A stretch of 49,311 nucleotides of DNA from NCBI GenBank assembly GCA_964443315.1, contig CAYUCP010000001.1, forward strand, positions 1 through 49,311. Direction: 5' to 3'. The notes beneath the pieces are model-generated. The model was not told the DNA's origin. It did not search any database and saw only the letters and a list, made by a program, of their open reading frames with translations. This document shows, in pieces, positions 25,027-33,139 of the stretch (the stretch's first letter is position 1; each line of letters opens with the position of its first letter). A program made the position numbers and the translations under genes. This DNA is from JAGOTP01 sp964443315. Lineage in GTDB: Bacteria; Patescibacteriota; Patescibacteriia; 2-12-FULL-60-25.

Positions 25027-25811
25027 AAGGTACGAATATGGTAATGATTGACTTCACGCTCTAAGACTTCACGCGCCAAACGTTCATAGGCTTTTGCTCC
25101 TTTTGAACCGCCATCAAAGTGTGCGATGCTCCGGCCAAATGAAGGTGCTTCGGCTAACCGTACATTTCTCGGAATCACCGAACGGAATATATTATTTGGG
25201 AAATATTTGTATAACTCTTGCAACACGTCATCCGATAACTTTGTACGACCGTCGTACATCGTGATGACCGCACCAAGAATATCGACCTCTGGACGTAGGC
25301 GATCCTGAACGAGCTGGACCGTTTCGAGGAGCTGACCTAGACCTTCGAGCGCATAGTACTCCGCCTGAACGGGAATCAAAATTTCGTCGCCAGCCACTAA
25401 CCCGTTCAAAGTGATCAATCCTAAGGTCGGTGGACAATCAATCAAAATAAAATCGTAGTCGTTGCGGATTTCACGCAAGGCATCACGCAACTTAAATTCA
25501 CGATTCTCAAGTGGAACCAATTCCACGTTCAACCCTGCAAGCGCGTTCGTCGCTGGAGCGATGCGAAGGCCGACATGAGCCGTGGGCTGAGCAATCTCTT
25601 TGAAAGACGCTTGTCCTAGCACCGCTTCGTACACGCCACGCTCGATCTGGCGATGATCGATCCCAATCCCAGATGTGGCGTTCGCCTGAGGATCCAAATC
25701 CACAATCAAGACGAACTTCCCAAGTTCCGCAAGATACGCGCCCAAATTAATGGCCGTGGTCGTTTTTCCTACCCCGCCTTTTTGGTTTACGATGGAAATA
25801 ATACGGGCCAT
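25023..25811 (-). CDS. parA: Chromosome partitioning ATPase ParA (Soj)
   Basis: 262 aa. Deviant Walker A NQKGGVGKTTTAINLG at about 9-24, ILIVDLDPQANATSGIG (Walker A'), FILIDCPPTLGLITLNGL (Walker B) and PVQAEYYALEGLGQLL. Works with ParB for origin segregation. Transcribed from its own promoter inside the gap after kefB, with AAAGG upstream of the ATG. Confidence 0.97.
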   Translation of the reverse strand: MARIISIVNQKGGVGKTTTAINLGAYLAELGKFVLIVDLDPQANATSGIGIDHRQIERGVYEAVLGQASFKEIAQPTAHVGLRIAPATNALAGLNVELVPLENREFKLRDALREIRNDYDFILIDCPPTLGLITLNGLVAGDEILIPVQAEYYALEGLGQLLETVQLVQDRLRPEVDILGAVITMYDGRTKLSDDVLQELYKYFPNNIFRSVIPRNVRLAEAPSFGRSIAHFDGGSKGAKAYERLAREVLEREVNHYHIRTL

Positions 25812-25856
25812 ACCAAGGGACCTTTTCGTCAGAAGAGCACGCTCTCAAACGCCGTC

Positions 25857-25885
25857 AGTGTAAAGGAGGAACGGTTGCGTCGCAA
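25857..25885 (-). promoter_or_regulatory. Promoter of parAB
   Basis: TTGCGA (25880-25885), 17-nt spacer, TACACT (25857-25862). Leader of about 40 nt to ATG 25811. Confidence 0.6.
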
Positions 25886-25888
25886 GGC

Positions 25889-27595
25889 TTACCGCCAGCG
25901 GCCGTGAGACAGCATCGGAACGGCTGAGACATAATCGCCACGGCGCTTTAAATGAGCGATGTGACGGCTTCGTTCCTGCGTAAAGGCGTCTTTTTTTAGA
26001 CCATAGGACTCAACTAGCTGAGAAGCATAGTTTCCACCCAATACATGCGGCAAAATGACGTAGGTTGCCCCCTGGCGATACAAGGCCAATGCTTCTTCGA
26101 TCGTATGTGCTACAAAAATGATGGTTCCAGCCGGTCGGTGGGCTCGGCGCAGCTGCAGAATAGCCGTATTGACGCGAACGCTCGGAATGGTAGAAACGAT
26201 CAATTTTGCCTTATCGGTCCCGATCTCTCGTAAGAACTCTAGATCTTCTGCATCTCCGTAACGACAAGGAATGCCGTGCGCTTCGAGATCTGCGATCGCT
26301 TCTGGATCGAAGTCAACAACCAAATAATCAGCCTTCAGCTTCTTAAACGCGGGTAGGAAGTCGCCCCCCACACGATGACAACCGAACAGAATCACATCAT
26401 ACTGCTCCCCTTTCGCTTCTTGGACCTGTCTCGTTTCTGGCTTAGTTCGGAACAGCCATTCCACGAACTGACGTACACGTTCGGCGTAGGTCATGAGTAA
26501 ACTTCCTCCCAACATTGTACAAGCGACCGCTACGGTAATGGCTGAGGTGAAGCCAGAAGGAAGCTGGATCGAACGACTAGCCACGAACAGAAGTAATAAC
26601 GAGAATTCGCTCAAGTGCGACAAGTGGATACCAACCAAGAAGGAAGGTGAACGGGCCTGACCAAACCAGCGCATAAGTCGACCGACAAACCATGGATTGA
26701 CCAAGATAATCAGCGGAATCAGCACGGCCGCAATCGCCCAACCGGAACGAAGCGTAGTGATATCGATCTTGCTCCCTAAGAGCACAAAGAAGACGACGAG
26801 GAAGAGCTCGCGCATCGGTTTCAGCTTGGATTCAATCTCAAAGCGATACACCGTATTCGCCAAACAGACGCCCGCAAGCAACGCCCCGATCTCGTAGGAC
26901 CACCCGACTTCATGGAACGCCAGAGACATTCCTAAGGCAAACGCCAATGAACCGATGGCGAGCAGCTCCTGCGAGCGCGCGGCGTGATCAATAATCTTCG
27001 GCAAAATCGTTCGCGCGATGAGCGCGACGACCGCGAGCAAGCCCAACCCTTTCAAGACGACAAACACCACCTCCATTCCCCCACCTTGCAAGGGCGCAAT
27101 ACCAACAACTAAAAGAACCATCGTCGCAAACACGTCTTGCAGTAACAAAATGCCTGTCGTGATCTTTCCATGTGTACGGTTCAAATCGCCACGGTCACCT
27201 AAGGAACGTAAGGCCAGAACCGTGCTATTGAAAGACAGCGCCGCACCCAATAGCCCAGACGCGAACCAGCTGAAACCAACCACTCGTCCAATCACGAGAC
27301 CAAGTGCGACGTTCAAACTGATCTGAAGGAACCCGACTTTCAAAACTGTTTTTCCCAATTCTTTAAGCGCTTTTCCATTCACGTGTAATCCGACGGAAAA
27401 GAGAAGCGCGCACATCCCAACCTGAGCCAGAAGTTCAAACACTTCCGATGCCTGCAAAAGACCAAAGGCATACGGCCCTAACGCGAGACCGGTCGCAAGG
27501 TACGCAACCACCAAAGGCAACCGCAACCGCTGAAAACACAAGGCTAAGGCGGCGGCAACTAAAAACAAAATAGAGAGTTCACCAAAGAGCGTCAT
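25889..27595 (-). CDS. KefB-type cation:proton antiporter with TrkA-N domain
   Basis: 568 aa from ATG 27595 (MTLFGELSILFLVAAALAL); the frame is open further upstream but lacks family similarity. About 12 transmembrane helices form the Na+/H+ exchanger domain (LPLVVAYLATGLALGPYAFG, LSFNSTVLALRSLGD). From about residue 400 a cytoplasmic RCK/TrkA-N domain follows: YDVILFGCHRVGGDFLPAF, YLVVDFDPEAIADLEAHGIPCRYGDAED. The nucleotide-binding GxGxxG reads GCHRVG, a variant that may change ligand binding. Likely K+/H+ or Na+/H+ antiport. Monocistronic. Confidence 0.92.
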   Translation of the reverse strand: MTLFGELSILFLVAAALALCFQRLRLPLVVAYLATGLALGPYAFGLLQASEVFELLAQVGMCALLFSVGLHVNGKALKELGKTVLKVGFLQISLNVALGLVIGRVVGFSWFASGLLGAALSFNSTVLALRSLGDRGDLNRTHGKITTGILLLQDVFATMVLLVVGIAPLQGGGMEVVFVVLKGLGLLAVVALIARTILPKIIDHAARSQELLAIGSLAFALGMSLAFHEVGWSYEIGALLAGVCLANTVYRFEIESKLKPMRELFLVVFFVLLGSKIDITTLRSGWAIAAVLIPLIILVNPWFVGRLMRWFGQARSPSFLVGIHLSHLSEFSLLLLFVASRSIQLPSGFTSAITVAVACTMLGGSLLMTYAERVRQFVEWLFRTKPETRQVQEAKGEQYDVILFGCHRVGGDFLPAFKKLKADYLVVDFDPEAIADLEAHGIPCRYGDAEDLEFLREIGTDKAKLIVSTIPSVRVNTAILQLRRAHRPAGTIIFVAHTIEEALALYRQGATYVILPHVLGGNYASQLVESYGLKKDAFTQERSRHIAHLKRRGDYVSAVPMLSHGRWR

Positions 27596-27604
27596 GTCGC
27601 CCTG

Positions 27605-27610
27605 AGTATA
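27605..27610 (-). promoter_or_regulatory. -10 box of kefB
   Basis: TATACT on the minus strand, 9 nt before the ATG, with no good -35 match. A very short leader is implied. Confidence 0.45.
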
Positions 27611-27624
27611 CCACAAGCGACACC

Positions 27625-27654
27625 TTGACTCTGTCCCCAAGAACCCGCTATTCT
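27625..27654 (+). promoter_or_regulatory. Promoter of tRNA-Leu(CAA)
   Basis: TTGACT (27625-27630), 18-nt spacer, TATTCT (27649-27654), 18 nt before the tRNA 5' end. Confidence 0.7.
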
Positions 27655-27672
27655 CTGCAGGACAAATTACAG

Positions 27673-27759
27673 GCCGGGATGGCGGAATTGGTAGACGCAC
27701 AGGACTCAAAATCCTGCGATCGCAAGGTCATGAGAGTTCGATTCTCTCTCCCGGCACCA
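27673..27759 (+). tRNA. tRNA-Leu(CAA)
   Basis: 87 nt with the long class II variable arm. Acceptor GCCGGGA/TCCCGGC, anticodon stem CAGGA/TCCTG, loop CTCAAAA (CAA), T arm GAGAG-TTCGATT-CTCTC, A73, CCA encoded. Confidence 0.96.
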
Positions 27760-27760
27760 C

Positions 27761-27790
27761 AAAAAGCCTCGCTTTATGCGGGGCTTTTTG
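27761..27790 (+). terminator. Intrinsic terminator of tRNA-Leu(CAA)
   Basis: AAAAAGCC/GGCTTTTT with an inner GC pair around TTTAT, then TTTTTGTG. Immediately after the CCA. Confidence 0.85.
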
Positions 27791-27820
27791 TGTCACAAGA
27801 AAACATCTCCTTTTGAGACA

Positions 27821-27858
27821 CTACTGCCCGCACGCGGAGCACCGAATGCGGGCAGTAG
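27821..27858 (-). terminator. 12-bp perfect hairpin downstream of the 208-aa accessory gene
   Basis: CTACTGCCCGCA (27821-27832) pairs exactly with TGCGGGCAGTAG (27847-27858). It lies 30 nt after the minus-strand stop. No U tract follows (TGTCTC), as with the other accessory-gene hairpins. Confidence 0.6.
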
Positions 27859-27888
27859 AGATGGTCGGAAGCAGGGAGTCAGCGATCC

Positions 27889-28515
27889 TCAGACCATGGT
27901 GAGGACACCGAGGCTCATGCGACGCTGGGCGCGCCGCAGGAGCGTCTGCATGTAGCCGGCGAGCGGTGGGAGCCAACCGTCGTCGAGGGCCGACTGTGCA
28001 CCCTTCGTAGTGAGGTGAACGCGCAGTCGCGTTCGCTCCCCGTCGCCGATCGTGTTCTTGACGCCGGTCGACTCGTGCAGGCAGCGGATGTAGCCGCTGT
28101 ACTGCAGCGTGCCCTCTCCCTGCCCGGAGAGCTTGGCGGTGAGGAGTTTGGTCGTCGGGATGACGATCGACCCATCTGCCTCCTGGAACAGGAGGGAGTC
28201 GGGGTAGAGCGCCAGGCCGAACGCCAGGATCTGGGTGGCCGTGTAGCCGTGCTCGACGTCGTCCGACGAGACTGCCACCAGCGTGGCGAGCGCTCGCAGG
28301 ATCTGCAGGCGCTGGGGCGGGAGCTCGGACTCAGCGGCTTGGCGCTTCTTCTCATCCTCCTTCCTCGCGGACCATTTCAAGGTCCGCCGACGAACACCCC
28401 GCGTCCAGGGCTTGAGCGCGTGGAGGATGATGTCCTCCGCCGTCTCGTCAGCCGAGGCTGCGACCATGATCTGAGACTGTGGAGCTGAACGCACACTGGC
28501 CGCCGTCTTCGCCAT
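27889..28515 (-). CDS. Unknown GC-rich accessory protein, possibly winged-helix
   Basis: 208 aa; AGGAGGG lies 8 nt before the ATG. Basic N-terminal half (KPWTRGVRRRTLKWSARKEDEKKRQ), then a helix-rich part (LQILRALATLVAV, YTATQILAFGLALYP) and a segment with LQYSGYIRCLHESTG and RLRVHLTTKGAQSALDDG that reads like the wing and C-terminal strand of a winged-helix fold. That fold suggestion is weak. No signal peptide. A single-gene GC-rich island between tRNA-Leu and tRNA-fMet with its own promoter and hairpin. Confidence 0.65.
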   Translation of the reverse strand: MAKTAASVRSAPQSQIMVAASADETAEDIILHALKPWTRGVRRRTLKWSARKEDEKKRQAAESELPPQRLQILRALATLVAVSSDDVEHGYTATQILAFGLALYPDSLLFQEADGSIVIPTTKLLTAKLSGQGEGTLQYSGYIRCLHESTGVKNTIGDGERTRLRVHLTTKGAQSALDDGWLPPLAGYMQTLLRRAQRRMSLGVLTMV

Positions 28516-28589
28516 GTCCCAATCCCTCCTCTTGAGGCTGCTTCCGACCTTCTCGAGTTTTGTCCCTTGAGACCCAAGGAATAGCGAAT

Positions 28590-28618
28590 AGCATAAGCCA
28601 GCCCGAGGAAAAAGTAAA
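28590..28618 (-). promoter_or_regulatory. Promoter of the 208-aa accessory gene
   Basis: TTTACT (28613-28618), 17-nt spacer, TATGCT (28590-28595); leader of about 70 nt. Confidence 0.55.
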
Positions 28619-28655
28619 TATTAGAATACAAAACTTATCGAATATCTGAGAGAAC

Positions 28656-28689
28656 AAAAAGAAAAACACACCGCTTTCACGATGTGTTT
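28656..28689 (-). terminator. Intrinsic terminator of tRNA-fMet
   Basis: On the minus strand AAACACATCG and CGGTGTGTTT make a 10-bp stem followed by TTCTTTTTG, starting 5 nt after the tRNA CCA. Confidence 0.85.
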
Positions 28690-28693
28690 CACT

Positions 28694-28770
28694 TGGTTGC
28701 GGGGGCCGGATTTGAACCGGCGGCCTTCGGGTTATGGGCCCGACGAGCTACCTGGCTGCTCTACCCCGCT
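28694..28770 (-). tRNA. Initiator tRNA-fMet(CAU) with C33
   Basis: Initiator features: positions 1 and 72 are unpaired (A1, A72), and three consecutive G-C pairs (GGG/CCC) close the anticodon stem. D arm GAGC/GCTC, T arm GCCGG-TTCAAAT-CCGGC, A73, CCA encoded. The body is close to E. coli tRNA-fMet. The loop reads CCCATAA, so position 33 is C instead of the nearly universal U. Confidence 0.95.
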
Positions 28771-28788
28771 ACGAATTGTTGTGGCCGT

Positions 28789-28818
28789 ATCCTAGCGAAC
28801 ATCACCCGCTTCTGTCAA
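28789..28818 (-). promoter_or_regulatory. Promoter of tRNA-fMet
   Basis: TTGACA (28813-28818), 18-nt spacer, TAGGAT (28789-28794). The -10 box and following ACGGCCACAA are identical at the tRNA-Leu(GAG) promoter. Confidence 0.75.
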
Positions 28819-28829
28819 TCAAGAGACGA

Positions 28830-29306
28830 TTAATCAAACAACTTCACACAGACGAGCGCCAATAATCCAAACTGAATCGCCAACCCTGAGTGAAATGCTA
28901 CATCGCCTTTACGAGACGTGATGAGATTATGGAAGAAGAAGTGAAGACGGTGAAACCAACGCAAGCCTGGGATACGCGTTACTTCGTACAATCCAACCAA
29001 CAAATCGGGCAAGACACCACCAGCAATACCGAGCGATAATGTGAGGCGATCTGGCGCCGAACCAACGTTTAAGAGAAACAAAACCGTATAAATAGCGGCC
29101 ACTCCATCCAACAGAACATACGCAAAGGCTTTACGAACTTTTTTCTTGGAACCACTGATGTAGTCTTTATACAGCTTTGAATCTCCGTGTGGGATGATAT
29201 CCGTCAAAAAGTGTGACGCCATACCCAAGCCAAAGGACAGCACCGGATGATGAGGAAACGCGTTTGCCACTAACGCACCGATCAGAGCATGGGTCGTGAT
29301 GAACAT
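28830..29306 (-). CDS. Integral membrane protein, YdjM/DUF457-like metal-dependent hydrolase candidate
   Basis: 158 aa from ATG 29306 (MFITTHALIGALVANAF); a TTG 18 nt upstream is possible. Four hydrophobic segments. THALIG at the N-terminus, SHFLTDIIPHGD and GVLPDLL supply His and Asp residues in the pattern of the small membrane-bound hydrolase family that includes YdjM. FHRLHFFFHNL adds more His. The function of the family is poorly known. Monocistronic between two tRNA genes. Confidence 0.65.
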   Translation of the reverse strand: MFITTHALIGALVANAFPHHPVLSFGLGMASHFLTDIIPHGDSKLYKDYISGSKKKVRKAFAYVLLDGVAAIYTVLFLLNVGSAPDRLTLSLGIAGGVLPDLLVGLYEVTRIPGLRWFHRLHFFFHNLITSRKGDVAFHSGLAIQFGLLALVCVKLFD

Positions 29307-29344
29307 ACGCTCATTGAATGCCAAGAGAGTAGCAGAATTCGCCT

Positions 29345-29374
29345 AAAAACAAAACCACCCGATTTCTCGGATGG
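29345..29374 (-). terminator. Intrinsic terminator of tRNA-Met
   Basis: Minus-strand CCATCCGA-gaaa-TCGGGTGG, an 8-bp stem with one wobble and a GNRA loop, followed by TTTTGTTTTT. Confidence 0.85.
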
Positions 29375-29380
29375 GCTTGT

Positions 29381-29457
29381 TGGTAGCGGGGGGCGGAATC
29401 GAACCGCCGACCTAAGGCTTATGAGTCCTTCGCTCTAACCAACTGAGCTACCCCGCC
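29381..29457 (-). tRNA. tRNA-Met(CAU), elongator (or Ile2)
   Basis: Acceptor GGCGGGG/CCCCGCT with G1 opposite T72 as wobble, D arm GCTC/GAGC, loop CTCATAA, T arm GGCGG-TTCGATT-CCGCC, A73 and CCA. The innermost anticodon-stem pair is A31-G39, a mismatch. CAT anticodons can belong to elongator Met or to lysidine-modified Ile2; the sequence alone does not decide. Confidence 0.9.
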
Positions 29458-29596
29458 TTGCTCGGCTTATTGCGCTGACCACCCGTTCACGCCTATGGCG
29501 CTCACTTGGGTCTGCGCAATGCCTCCGGTTTGCTTCGCTTACGCTTCGCAAGTCGGATAAACACTGGATACAAACGGTTCTTTTCGAACGGACTCG

Positions 29597-29625
29597 AGTC
29601 TAACAATCAGCTCGGATCCTGGCAA
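29597..29625 (-). promoter_or_regulatory. Promoter of tRNA-Met(CAU)
   Basis: TTGCCA (29620-29625), 17-nt spacer, TAGACT (29597-29602). The leader of about 130 nt contains a CCGTTCG/AACGG hairpin. Apart from this, 29458-29665 holds no gene. Confidence 0.7.
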
Positions 29626-29665
29626 GCGGGTACCGAAACAGCCTGTGTCTTTGACTCCAGAACGG

Positions 29666-30712
29666 CTAAGTAAACCAATTTCTAGCCTCACTCATGGCAT
29701 AAAGAGTGCGCTCGGCAAGAGCTAGCTTTCCTTGAATAAACTCCTCTTCATGAAACGCTCCATGCGCATACGAAAACTTGAATTGGTTAATCTTCACGGG
29801 CCGTAGATGATTTAAGTGGAGCAGATGCCACTCAATGAGACCGCAACGACGCATTGGTTCAAACCAGTACCATATCTCTTCTGGAAGATTCGCCTTTGCA
29901 CGATAGTGGTCAACAAAAATACGTTTTAGCTCATCCGAGATTTCTTCTGTTTTTTGATGATTTACCACGTCAACGATCGTGCGCAATGGGTGATCCATCC
30001 CTGCATTTTCAAAGTCGAGATAAGTCGGACGTCCATCTATCTGAAATAAAGTATTATGCGGACCAAAATCAACGGAAGAAATACGTTTATGGTTTTCTGG
30101 GAAAACAGTAGAGAAAATATCGTTACCGTACGTTACCTCCATCTGGCGAAGCGCTTCGTTTACTCGTTCTAAACACTGATGCTTTTCAAGGAACCGTGTA
30201 ACCTCTGGATGAAACACCTTCTTTGTCAGGTCTTCATACATCCAGTTAAGACGTTTTTCAATGTTTGCACGTAAATCCTTCATCGAAAATGCGGCCATGT
30301 GCGCGTCGAGTAGATGAGCTCCTTCCGAGACAGGGAGCGCGTGAATACGTGCAATAAACTCTGCCAAATCACGCATATCGGCTTCGGTATATTCTTTCGC
30401 GGCCTTTCTCTCCCCTTCTTTCCATTCGTAAACACCGCAATCTAAGGAAAGACTCTCGTAAAGAGGATGTGGAACATTCCTAAATCCATGCTGCGCGAGG
30501 AACGAAAGAAAGGGATATTCGCGCTCACGGCGCTTACGTTCATCCTGAAAATAGAATTTCGCAACAAAAGAAGATCCGTCATCCATCACAAGGCGATAGA
30601 GCTGATTATTATTCAGCACACCGGGAAGAGGCGTGACTTCACGAACCACCATCGACCGCTCAACACGCAGTTCACTGATCAACGTTTGAACATGCTCTGG
30701 AAAAACAGACAT
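29666..30712 (-). CDS. APH/choline-kinase-like phosphotransferase
   Basis: 348 aa. Protein-kinase-like fold of small-molecule kinases: the N-lobe has FVAKFYFQDERKRREREYPFL (ATP-binding Lys), and the catalytic loop is SSVDFGPHNTLFQ (Asp and Asn of the HxDxxxxN brenner-type motif, with the first His replaced), followed by TYLDFENAG (metal-binding Asp). The acceptor-binding C-terminal half is helical. Substrate unknown; an antibiotic target is not implied. Starts 6 nt after a -10 box, so probably leaderless. Confidence 0.85.
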   Translation of the reverse strand: MSVFPEHVQTLISELRVERSMVVREVTPLPGVLNNNQLYRLVMDDGSSFVAKFYFQDERKRREREYPFLSFLAQHGFRNVPHPLYESLSLDCGVYEWKEGERKAAKEYTEADMRDLAEFIARIHALPVSEGAHLLDAHMAAFSMKDLRANIEKRLNWMYEDLTKKVFHPEVTRFLEKHQCLERVNEALRQMEVTYGNDIFSTVFPENHKRISSVDFGPHNTLFQIDGRPTYLDFENAGMDHPLRTIVDVVNHQKTEEISDELKRIFVDHYRAKANLPEEIWYWFEPMRRCGLIEWHLLHLNHLRPVKINQFKFSYAHGAFHEEEFIQGKLALAERTLYAMSEARNWFT

Positions 30713-30718
30713 GCACTA

Positions 30719-30747
30719 ACGCTACCCGAGGCAATACGAGATGACAA
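30719..30747 (-). promoter_or_regulatory. Leaderless promoter of the APH-like gene
   Basis: TTGTCA (30742-30747), 17-nt spacer, TAGCGT (30719-30724), 6 nt to the ATG at 30712. Confidence 0.6.
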
Positions 30748-30765
30748 GGTGGTGAAAATGACACA

Positions 30766-30811
30766 CCCCGCCTGGATCCAGGGCATCAGCGTGTCCCTGT
30801 CCCAAGCGGGG
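30766..30811 (-). terminator. Compound hairpin downstream of the histidine phosphatase
   Basis: CCCCGC (30766-30771) pairs with GCGGGG (30806-30811), and CAGGG (30779-30783) with CCCTG (30795-30799) inside. No U tract. Confidence 0.45.
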
Positions 30812-30859
30812 CAGACTACCTGGCATTGCACCAGCGTAGAAGAGCAAATGTACGAGGCC

Positions 30860-31501
30860 TCACAGCAGTCCCAAGACCCGGTTCACGTAGACCTCGACGG
30901 GTCCACGGTTGGTCAGGTCGATCCGCGTCAGCGATGCATTCTCCGCATCTGCCAACGCACGCGCCTTAAGCGGATGAACACAGAAGAGGCGCATCCGAAC
31001 GGCACGGATCACGTGACCATGGGTCACGACGAGGACGCGACGTCGCTCGTGCGGCCTCCATCGAGGGAGCTGGTCATTCATCCAGCCATCAACGACTTGT
31101 TCCGCCAGTTTCTCCAGACTCTGGCCCCCGGGGTAGGAGTATCTCGCCCCCAGGGCCCTCATCTGGGAGAGGACTTCTTCGGTCAGAACCTCGTCCTTAC
31201 GCCGACCTTCGAACAGGCCAGCGTGGAGCTCATTCAGCCGTCGGTCTTGGTGGATCAGTGTATGACCGCTCTCGACACCAAGGACGCGACAGATCTCTCG
31301 CGCTGACTCCTGTGCGCGTCGAAGGAGAGACGACCAGATCTCATCCGGTTCGTACCCCACCGCACGCATCATGAGCGCAACTTCGCGCACTTGCGCGACG
31401 CCGTTCTCTGTGAGAGGAGAGTCTCCTCCTCCCACGAACTTATGCTGCTCTTTGTTACGGCGAGATTCGCCGTGGCGCATAAGGATCAATTCAACGTTCA
31501 A
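30860..31501 (-). CDS. Histidine phosphatase (phosphoglycerate mutase superfamily)
   Basis: 213 aa. TTG 31501 is chosen as start because AAAGGAGGT lies just upstream and the family N-terminus begins there (MNVELILMRHGE); the open frame extends further but without similarity. RHGE (9-12) carries the phospho-accepting His, SSLLRRAQESA the second Arg, LNELHAGLFEGR the Glu loop, and VVTHGHVIRA the second catalytic His. Substrate cannot be predicted. GC-rich, monocistronic, with its own promoter, strong RBS and hairpin, so it belongs to the accessory set. Confidence 0.88.
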   Translation of the reverse strand: MNVELILMRHGESRRNKEQHKFVGGGDSPLTENGVAQVREVALMMRAVGYEPDEIWSSLLRRAQESAREICRVLGVESGHTLIHQDRRLNELHAGLFEGRRKDEVLTEEVLSQMRALGARYSYPGGQSLEKLAEQVVDGWMNDQLPRWRPHERRRVLVVTHGHVIRAVRMRLFCVHPLKARALADAENASLTRIDLTNRGPVEVYVNRVLGLL

Positions 31502-31542
31502 ACGACCTCCTTTCGTCGAGCAAACCCATTTGCCGACCGGAC

Positions 31543-31571
31543 AATTTATCATTATTTAGCTATTTTTGCAA
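31543..31571 (-). promoter_or_regulatory. Promoter of the histidine phosphatase
   Basis: TTGCAA (31566-31571), 17-nt spacer, TAAATT (31543-31548); leader of about 35 nt carrying the AGGAGGT ribosome binding site. Confidence 0.65.
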
Positions 31572-31622
31572 CGTATGCGGGATAACAAGCAGAAAAAGTC
31601 CTATTTGTCGGAATATGAAAAA

Positions 31623-32576
31623 TCACTCTGACACTGAAACGACACCCGCTCTCGTTGGCCAGCGATAGGCGTCGAAGGCCCAAAAGGTCAGGGCTTTCGC
31701 ATCCTGGAAACGGGCGAAATGATTATTACTGCCTAACACAACCGAGATCACCTCACCCGCCCCTTCCTTACGTGTGGCCTGAGCGAGACAGAACCCCGCC
31801 TCTGGCAATGAGCCGGTTTTTGCAGCCACGATCCGATACGGGTTCTTATTGAGGAATGATCCAAGCAATAAGTTCGTTGAACTGATCTCGATAGGCTTGC
31901 CCGTGGCACGGTTCGGCAGGGTTAACGCTGAGCGCTCTGTTGTTTCGCGAATTTCTGGATAGGACAAAGCCATACGCAGAATCGTGGCCACATCACGCGC
32001 GGAAGCTTGGTTCGCTGGCTCAAGACCGGTTGGTTCAACAAATGTTGCCTGCAAGAGATGGAGCTCTTTCGCCTTTTCATTCATGCGCTTCACGAACCCT
32101 TCCATTCCCCCTTCCGAGGAACGTGCTAAGGTGTTGCCAGCGATATTCACGGATCCAATCAAAAGCGAATCGAACAATTCTTCACGAGTGAACCTTCCTC
32201 CGATTGGTAAGACCGTTTTTCCTTCGCGCGGGTCATCTCCTGGGAGAACCGTGAGCATCTCTTTCATGTCCGGACGATCGTCGAGCAGAGTCATCGCCGT
32301 CATGAGCTTCGTGAGGCTTGCGATTGGGTGTGGTTTGTTGGCGTCCTTTTCGAAGAGGATGCGGCCCGTCGCCACGTCGATCACACACGCTGACTCCGCC
32401 GAAACGTCAATCCCCAAGCGCTCAACCTCGGTTTTCTTTGGAACGGGAGCGGCTGGGGCAACGTAGCGAGCCGCAGGGAGCGCATCAACAGCCGCGATGG
32501 CGGTTGGTAAATCCCGGGCAAGCGGGGCTTGAAGGGCGAGCAGTGCGCCCAACGTCACAAAGGACTCGGCAAACAT
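31623..32576 (-). CDS. D-alanyl-D-alanine carboxypeptidase (PBP5/DacA family, S11)
   Basis: 317 aa. A weakly hydrophobic N-terminus (SFVTLGALLALQA) may be a signal peptide, followed by an Ala/Pro linker. Penicillin-binding motifs are complete: S87-LTK90, S142-VN144, K252-TG254. Trims the terminal D-Ala of peptidoglycan stem peptides. Lacks the C-terminal amphipathic anchor of PBP5. Last gene of the aspS-scpA-scpB operon, 5 nt after scpB. Confidence 0.92.
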   Translation of the reverse strand: MFAESFVTLGALLALQAPLARDLPTAIAAVDALPAARYVAPAAPVPKKTEVERLGIDVSAESACVIDVATGRILFEKDANKPHPIASLTKLMTAMTLLDDRPDMKEMLTVLPGDDPREGKTVLPIGGRFTREELFDSLLIGSVNIAGNTLARSSEGGMEGFVKRMNEKAKELHLLQATFVEPTGLEPANQASARDVATILRMALSYPEIRETTERSALTLPNRATGKPIEISSTNLLLGSFLNKNPYRIVAAKTGSLPEAGFCLAQATRKEGAGEVISVVLGSNNHFARFQDAKALTFWAFDAYRWPTRAGVVSVSE

Positions 32577-32581
32577 GGGGT

Positions 32582-33139
32582 CTATAATACCTTTGGAGCC
32601 GTTAATTCGTCGAGGATCTGGACGACGGTCGGCGAATGGCGAAGGGTTTCGTAGTCTGGAAGACTGTCAGCCGAGGTCAGACCGAGCTGCTTGAAGAAGT
32701 TCAGCGTCACACGATAGGTTGGCTGGCCGAGGCGTTCTTCGTCGTGCTGTTCAACCAGTCCACGCAGCATGAGATTGCGCAACATAAGCGCAGATTGAAC
32801 CCCGCGAACCTGTTCGATCTCTGGACGAGTGAGCGGACCACGGTAAGCCAAGATCGCGAGCGTCTCGAGCGCCGCTTTGGACAATTCAGACGACGCTTCC
32901 TGCTTCAACGCCAAGCGTACATCCTCTCCCATGTCACCATGGGTCACGAGTTCGAGTTCATTCCCCTGCATCACGAGCTGAAGGCCACTCGCTGATACCT
33001 CAAGACGCTCCTTCAATTCAGTGCTGGCGACACGAATCTCGTCTGGAGATGCAGACAACATCGTAGCCAGTTCTTTTTGTTGAATTGGTCGGGCGATGGC
33101 GAAGAGAATCGCTTCGATGCGTCGATCAAGGGAGTTCAT
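32582..33139 (-). CDS. scpB: Segregation and condensation protein ScpB
   Basis: 185 aa. Tandem winged-helix protein of the SMC-ScpAB condensin complex: RRIEAILFAIARPIQQKELA at the start and LSKAALETLAILAYRGPLTRPEIEQVRGVQS, GLVEQHDEERLGQPTYRVTLNFFKQLGL as the family signature. The start overlaps the scpA stop by 4 nt (ATGA). Confidence 0.96.
   Translation of the reverse strand: MNSLDRRIEAILFAIARPIQQKELATMLSASPDEIRVASTELKERLEVSASGLQLVMQGNELELVTHGDMGEDVRLALKQEASSELSKAALETLAILAYRGPLTRPEIEQVRGVQSALMLRNLMLRGLVEQHDEERLGQPTYRVTLNFFKQLGLTSADSLPDYETLRHSPTVVQILDELTAPKVL

Noticed and set aside
27596..27709. N-terminal extension of kefB
   Set aside because: It runs through the promoter of kefB and has no membrane or family character.
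28685..28692. parS half-site TGTTTCAC
   Set aside because: The second half of the palindrome is missing and the bases belong to the terminator stem of tRNA-fMet.
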